Shown one piece after another: positions 62,572-64,000 of a stretch of 64,000 bases of DNA; position 1 is the first letter of the stretch; each line of letters opens with the position of its first letter. The notes below the pieces were generated by a model. The model searched no databases, was not told the DNA's origin, and was given only the letters and a program-made list of their open reading frames with translations. Source of the DNA: Marinoscillum furvescens DSM 4134. GTDB lineage: Bacteria > Bacteroidota > Bacteroidia > Cytophagales > Cyclobacteriaceae. The stretch is taken from positions 434,001 to 498,000 of the forward strand of contig NZ_QREG01000001.1 in NCBI RefSeq assembly GCF_003386095.1, given 5' to 3'. The position numbers were made by a program, and so were the translations under genes.

Positions 62572-64000
62572 TTATTTCTTCTCTTCGTCCACTTCTTCAA
62601 ATTCTACATCTGAAACATCTGAGTCAGATCCACCTGCCGATGCATTGGCATCTCCATTAGGGTCTGTGCTCTGCGCCTGCTCAGCACCACCTGCAGCCTG
62701 CTGTGCAGCGTAGATTTCCTGAGAAGCTGCTTCCCATGCTTTGTTCATGCCTTCCATGGCTGCATCGATAGCGGCCAGGTCTTGCGAACCATGAGCTTCT
62801 TTTAGTTTAGCGAGCGCTCCTTCGATAGCAGTTTTGTTGCCATCTGATAGCTTATCACCAAATTCCTTCAATTGCTTCTCTGTTTGGAAAATCAGTGAGT
62901 CCGCCTGGTTGATCTTCTCAATCTTTTCTTTGGCTGCCTTGTCAGACTCTGCATTAGCTTGTGCTTCCTGCTTCATCTTTTCGATTTCCTCCTCAGACAG
63001 TCCTGAAGAAGCCTCAATTCTGATTTTCTGCTCTTTGCCAGTGCCTTTGTCTTTGGCAGACACATTCATGATACCATTGGCATCTATATCAAAAGTCACT
63101 TCGATCTGAGGTACTCCTCTAGGAGCTGGTGGTATACCATCCAGGTGGAACCTACCGATAGTACGGTTGTCCTTCGCCATAGGGCGCTCACCTTGAAGTA
63201 CGTGAATCTCTACAGATGGCTGATTGTCTGCAGCTGTAGAGAACGTCTCAGACTTTTTAGTTGGTATGGTCGTGTTTGCCTCGATCAGCTTAGTCATGAC
63301 ACCACCCATGGTTTCGATACCCAGTGAAAGTGGAGTAACGTCCAGCAGAAGCACGTCTTTCACCTCTCCGGTAAGTACACCACCCTGGATAGCCGCACCG
63401 ATAGCCACTACTTCATCAGGGTTTACGCCTTTAGATGGCTTTTTGCCAAAGAACTTCTCTACTTCTTCCTGAATTTTAGGGATACGCGTAGAACCACCCA
63501 CGAGGATCACCTCATCAATATCAGAAGCTGAAAGTCCGGCATCCTGAAGCGCCTTCTTACAAGGATCCATTGATCTTCTTACCAGGTCTTCGCTCAACTG
63601 CTCAAACTTGCTTCTTGAAAGTGTACGCACAAGGTGTTGTGGTATACCATCGATAGGCATGATGTATGGCAAGTTGATCTCTGTAGAAGATGAAGACGAA
63701 AGCTCAATTTTTGCTTTCTCAGCGGCCTCTTTCAGACGCTGAAGAGCCATAGGGTCTTTTCTCAAGTCCACATTGTGCTCACCCTGGAATTCATCTGCCA
63801 GCCAGTTGATGATCACTGAGTCAAAGTCATCACCACCCAGGTGTACGTCACCATTGGTAGATTTCACTTCAAATACTCCATCACCAAGCTCCAGAATAGA
63901 AATATCGAATGTACCACCACCAAGGTCATACACGGCGATTTTCATGTCAGCGTTTTTCTTGTCCAGGCCGTAGGCCAAAGCAGCAGCCGTAGGCTCGTTG
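62572..64000 (-). CDS. dnaK: Chaperone DnaK (3' part; N-terminus outside window)
   Basis: The frame is open to the window edge and starts with [13 protein letters not shown], in the ATPase domain. Further marks are [52 protein letters not shown], the linker [18 protein letters not shown] and the substrate-binding region [22 protein letters not shown]. The lid ends with EEVDEEKK. It is the Hsp70 chaperone working with DnaJ and GrpE; neither is in the window. Confidence 0.97.
   Translation of the reverse strand, partial: NEPTAAALAYGLDKKNADMKIAVYDLGGGTFDISILELGDGVFEVKSTNGDVHLGGDDFDSVIINWLADEFQGEHNVDLRKDPMALQRLKEAAEKAKIELSSSSSTEINLPYIMPIDGIPQHLVRTLSRSKFEQLSEDLVRRSMDPCKKALQDAGLSASDIDEVILVGGSTRIPKIQEEVEKFFGKKPSKGVNPDEVVAIGAAIQGGVLTGEVKDVLLLDVTPLSLGIETMGGVMTKLIEANTTIPTKKSETFSTAADNQPSVEIHVLQGERPMAKDNRTIGRFHLDGIPPAPRGVPQIEVTFDIDANGIMNVSAKDKGTGKEQKIRIEASSGLSEEEIEKMKQEAQANAESDKAAKEKIEKINQADSLIFQTEKQLKEFGDKLSDGNKTAIEGALAKLKEAHGSQDLAAIDAAMEGMNKAWEAASQEIYAAQQAAGGAEQAQSTDPNGDANASAGGSDSDVSDVEFEEVDEEKK

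Overview
The window looks like a chromosomal segment of a member of the phylum Bacteroidota, most likely a marine-type Cytophagales. Reasons: an outer-membrane/periplasmic protein set with a type IX secretion C-terminal domain, DUF2911, DUF5117-type metalloprotease and DUF4286 proteins; a Rho factor with a long charged N-terminal insert; a seven-TM hybrid histidine kinase; a CrtYcd-type lycopene cyclase in a carotenoid operon; scarce Shine-Dalgarno sequences; and several TAnnTTTG -7 promoter elements of the Bacteroidota type. The genus is not determinable from the sequence alone. No rRNA, tRNA, CRISPR array, prophage or insertion sequence was seen.

Layout. 0-3.8 kb: 2-oxoglutarate dehydrogenase operon (sucA end, sucB, lpdA) with a complete MNT/HEPN (type VII toxin-antitoxin-like) pair placed between sucB and lpdA. 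4-10.3 kb: secreted zinc protease, TPR histidine kinase and an Ig-like repeat surface protein. 10.3-14.9 kb: accessory island with ParDE, a 102-bp hierarchical tandem repeat, an unknown all-helical 229-aa protein and an AT-rich AAA_13/RloC-like ATPase. 14.8-28.2 kb: housekeeping and metabolic genes (saccharopine-dehydrogenase-like enzyme, rfbD, rho, serS, prolyl oligopeptidase, hybrid kinase, GNAT). 28.3-35 kb: carotenoid locus with cruF, a B12-dependent MerR regulator of CarH type, an ECF sigma factor and crtI-crtB-crtYcd-ispH-crtZ. 35.2-40.5 kb: NUMOD4/HNH-like DNA-binding protein, rpmA/rplU, then nrdB-nrdA preceded by DnaA boxes. 40.6-43.4 kb: a frameshifted XRE/IrrE-type regulator divergent from a shortened, catalytically altered malate synthase homologue, apparently a decayed glyoxylate-shunt locus. 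43.5-54.7 kb: aldo/keto reductase, amtB-glnB, DUF4212-symporter-acs acetate operon, apbE-methyltransferase-ZIP operon, ruvB. 54.8-64 kb: T9SS cargo protein, SelW-like protein, queG, TRIC-type channel, purU, aminotransferase, formate/nitrite transporter-family protein, an NfeD-like remnant and the 3' part of dnaK.

How they fit: central carbon oxidation (SucAB-Lpd), acetate activation (symporter plus Acs) and nitrogen uptake (AmtB/GlnB) describe an aerobic heterotroph. The carotenoid cluster has its own regulator pair; a perfect TTAAACAAA dyad over the predicted ECF promoter suggests that the CarH-like protein represses the whole operon in the dark. The most unusual items are this operator, the 102-bp repeat array, the toxin-antitoxin pair inside the sucB-lpdA operon, and the degenerate malate synthase/regulator pair.
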